A stretch of DNA of 64,000 nt from Silene latifolia (lineage: Eukaryota; Streptophyta; Magnoliopsida; Caryophyllales; Caryophyllaceae), in NCBI RefSeq assembly GCF_048544455.1, contig NC_133536.1, positions 171,884,325 through 171,948,324 on the forward strand, given 5' to 3'. Positions 63,319 through 64,000 of this stretch are shown here, piece by piece; position 1 is the stretch's first letter, and each line of letters opens with the position of its first letter. The translations under genes and the position numbers were made by a program. The notes below the pieces were generated by a model, which ran no database searches, had not been told where the DNA came from, and saw only the letters and a program-made list of their open reading frames with translations.

Positions 63319-64000
63319 TTATACATGGAACAATTTCAAATGAGCTACATTCCAGGATCTAAGGATCATTTCTCCTTCTAATGTTTGGAGCCTGTATGCT
63401 CCTTGTCCAACGATAGATTCAATTAAATAGGGGCCTTCCCACGTAGGGGCTAGCTTGCATGCTGATTTTTCTTTCTTATTTGGAAAAACTTTTCGTATGA
63501 TAAGGTCTCCTTCCTTGAAGAGACTAATCCTGACATTTTTGTTGTAAGTTCTGGCCACTGTTTGTTGATATGATGCCATCATGATTTTGGTAGCGTCTCT
63601 TAGTTCTTCTGCCAGGACCAGGCTGTCTTGCATCAGGCTGTTGTTTGCTTCAATATTGTTCAAGCTATATCTTGATGTTGGCACCCAGATTTCTGCAGGG
63701 ATGACAACTTCACAACCATACACCAAAGAATAGGGTGTTTGGCATGTTGATGTCTTTGGAGTTGTCTTGTCTGCCCATAGCACTAATGGAAGTTCTTCAG
63801 CCCATCTGCCTCGTCTTCTCTTCAGTTTCTTCTTTAAGCAGCTTATGACTACCTTGTTGCTAGATTCAGCCTGGCCATTAGCTTTTAGATATCCAGGGGT
63901 GGATGTGACCAGGTTGATATTCCACTCTTGGCAGAATGCTTTAGTCTTTTTCCCCATAAATTGGGTCCCGTTATCACACACTATCTCTGATGGAACACCA
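63319..64000 (-). CDS. Integrase C-terminal part of element F pol (partial at window edge)
   Basis: The open minus frame enters at the right edge with GVPSEIVCDNGTQFMGKKTK: DNGTQF carries the second acidic residue of the DDE core and QAESSNKVVISCLKK the Glu. Then come WAEELPLVLWADKTTPKTST, TPYSLVYGCEVVIPAE and the C-terminal chromatin-side module CKLAPTWEGPYLIESIVGQG, ending in HLKLFHV and a stop. No break is visible in the 227 codons shown. It would join the element cDNA to the host chromosome. The upstream part of pol lies outside the window. Confidence 0.88.
   Translation of the reverse strand, partial: GVPSEIVCDNGTQFMGKKTKAFCQEWNINLVTSTPGYLKANGQAESSNKVVISCLKKKLKRRRGRWAEELPLVLWADKTTPKTSTCQTPYSLVYGCEVVIPAEIWVPTSRYSLNNIEANNSLMQDSLVLAEELRDATKIMMASYQQTVARTYNKNVRISLFKEGDLIIRKVFPNKKEKSACKLAPTWEGPYLIESIVGQGAYRLQTLEGEMILRSWNVAHLKLFHV

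Larger units (their letters stand above)
48041..64000 (-). mobile_element. Element F: Ty3/gypsy retrotransposon with antisense spliced gene, right part outside window
   Basis: On the minus strand the visible order is integrase (64000-63319), a non-coding stretch, an antisense gene, a polypurine tract and the 3' LTR (48688-48041). The LTR end CTTTGCGCAAAATCCATACAAAACA resembles the I LTR end, and the start TGTTAGGCCTG resembles TGTTAGACCTG, so F and I belong to one family. Extra antisense ORFs between pol and LTR are known in Tat/Retand-type elements. F inserted into the transposase gene of element K. It was later hit by H and G. Confidence 0.85.

Overview
This window is repeat-dense nuclear DNA of a flowering plant. 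The evidence is Ty3/gypsy retrotransposons of the Tat/Ogre-like and Athila-like types, plant MULE/FAR1-type transposase and Ulp1-type transposon genes, GT-AG introns, a mitochondrial rps14 fragment, a NAC-gene fragment, and an AT-rich background with very long (TA)n arrays. I cannot name the species; Caryophyllales is only a weak guess. I found no clearly intact host gene, tRNA or rRNA. Almost everything is mobile DNA, nested several layers deep and mostly broken by stops and frameshifts.

Layout. 1-8364: left-truncated Tat/Ogre-like LTR element J on the minus strand (LTR 5898-8364, PBS, leader with 61-bp tandem repeats, gag, protease, start of RT), with mitochondrial DNA carrying rps14 inside its gag. 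8365-43374: a chain of seven DNA elements (E1-E7) separated by long (TA)n arrays. Their ends share one architecture: (TA)n, sometimes (GA)n, then a GATC or GCATC box followed by two or three spaced repeats such as GTGAGTTT, TGAGTCC or TGAGAACC. E2 carries a minus-strand transposon gene truncated by J. E1 sits in an intron of that gene. E3 (about 11.9 kb) carries a MULE/FAR1-type transposase and a converging spliced gene with two Ulp1-type peptidase domains, the second lacking catalytic residues. E4 and E7 are foldbacks. E6 is a Pack-MULE-like carrier of NAC-gene exons. Retrotransposon I (27337-32858) lies inside E4.

43375-46500 holds no element I can name, only gene-like fragments and simple repeats. 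46505-48040 is one end of another MULE (K), with a GRF-zinc-finger ORF and the tail of a transposase. K is broken by retrotransposon F (minus strand, 48041 to beyond 64000). F carries, between pol and its 3' LTR, an antisense gene with canonical introns. That gene is interrupted by a solo LTR (H, 49569-50920) and by Athila-like element G (52353-62283). G has the odd structure LTR(+), gag-protease, LTR(+), LTR(-), with one target duplication around the whole.

How the parts relate. F and I are one family: I is an internally deleted copy that keeps an integrase remnant and the same antisense gene. E2 and E3 carry related genes. Nesting gives a relative order: J and E1 are younger than E2, I younger than E4, F younger than K, and G and H younger than F. 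The points most worth following are the TA-array-associated element group with its two-domain Ulp1 gene, the intron-bearing antisense gene of F and I, and the inverted extra LTR of G.
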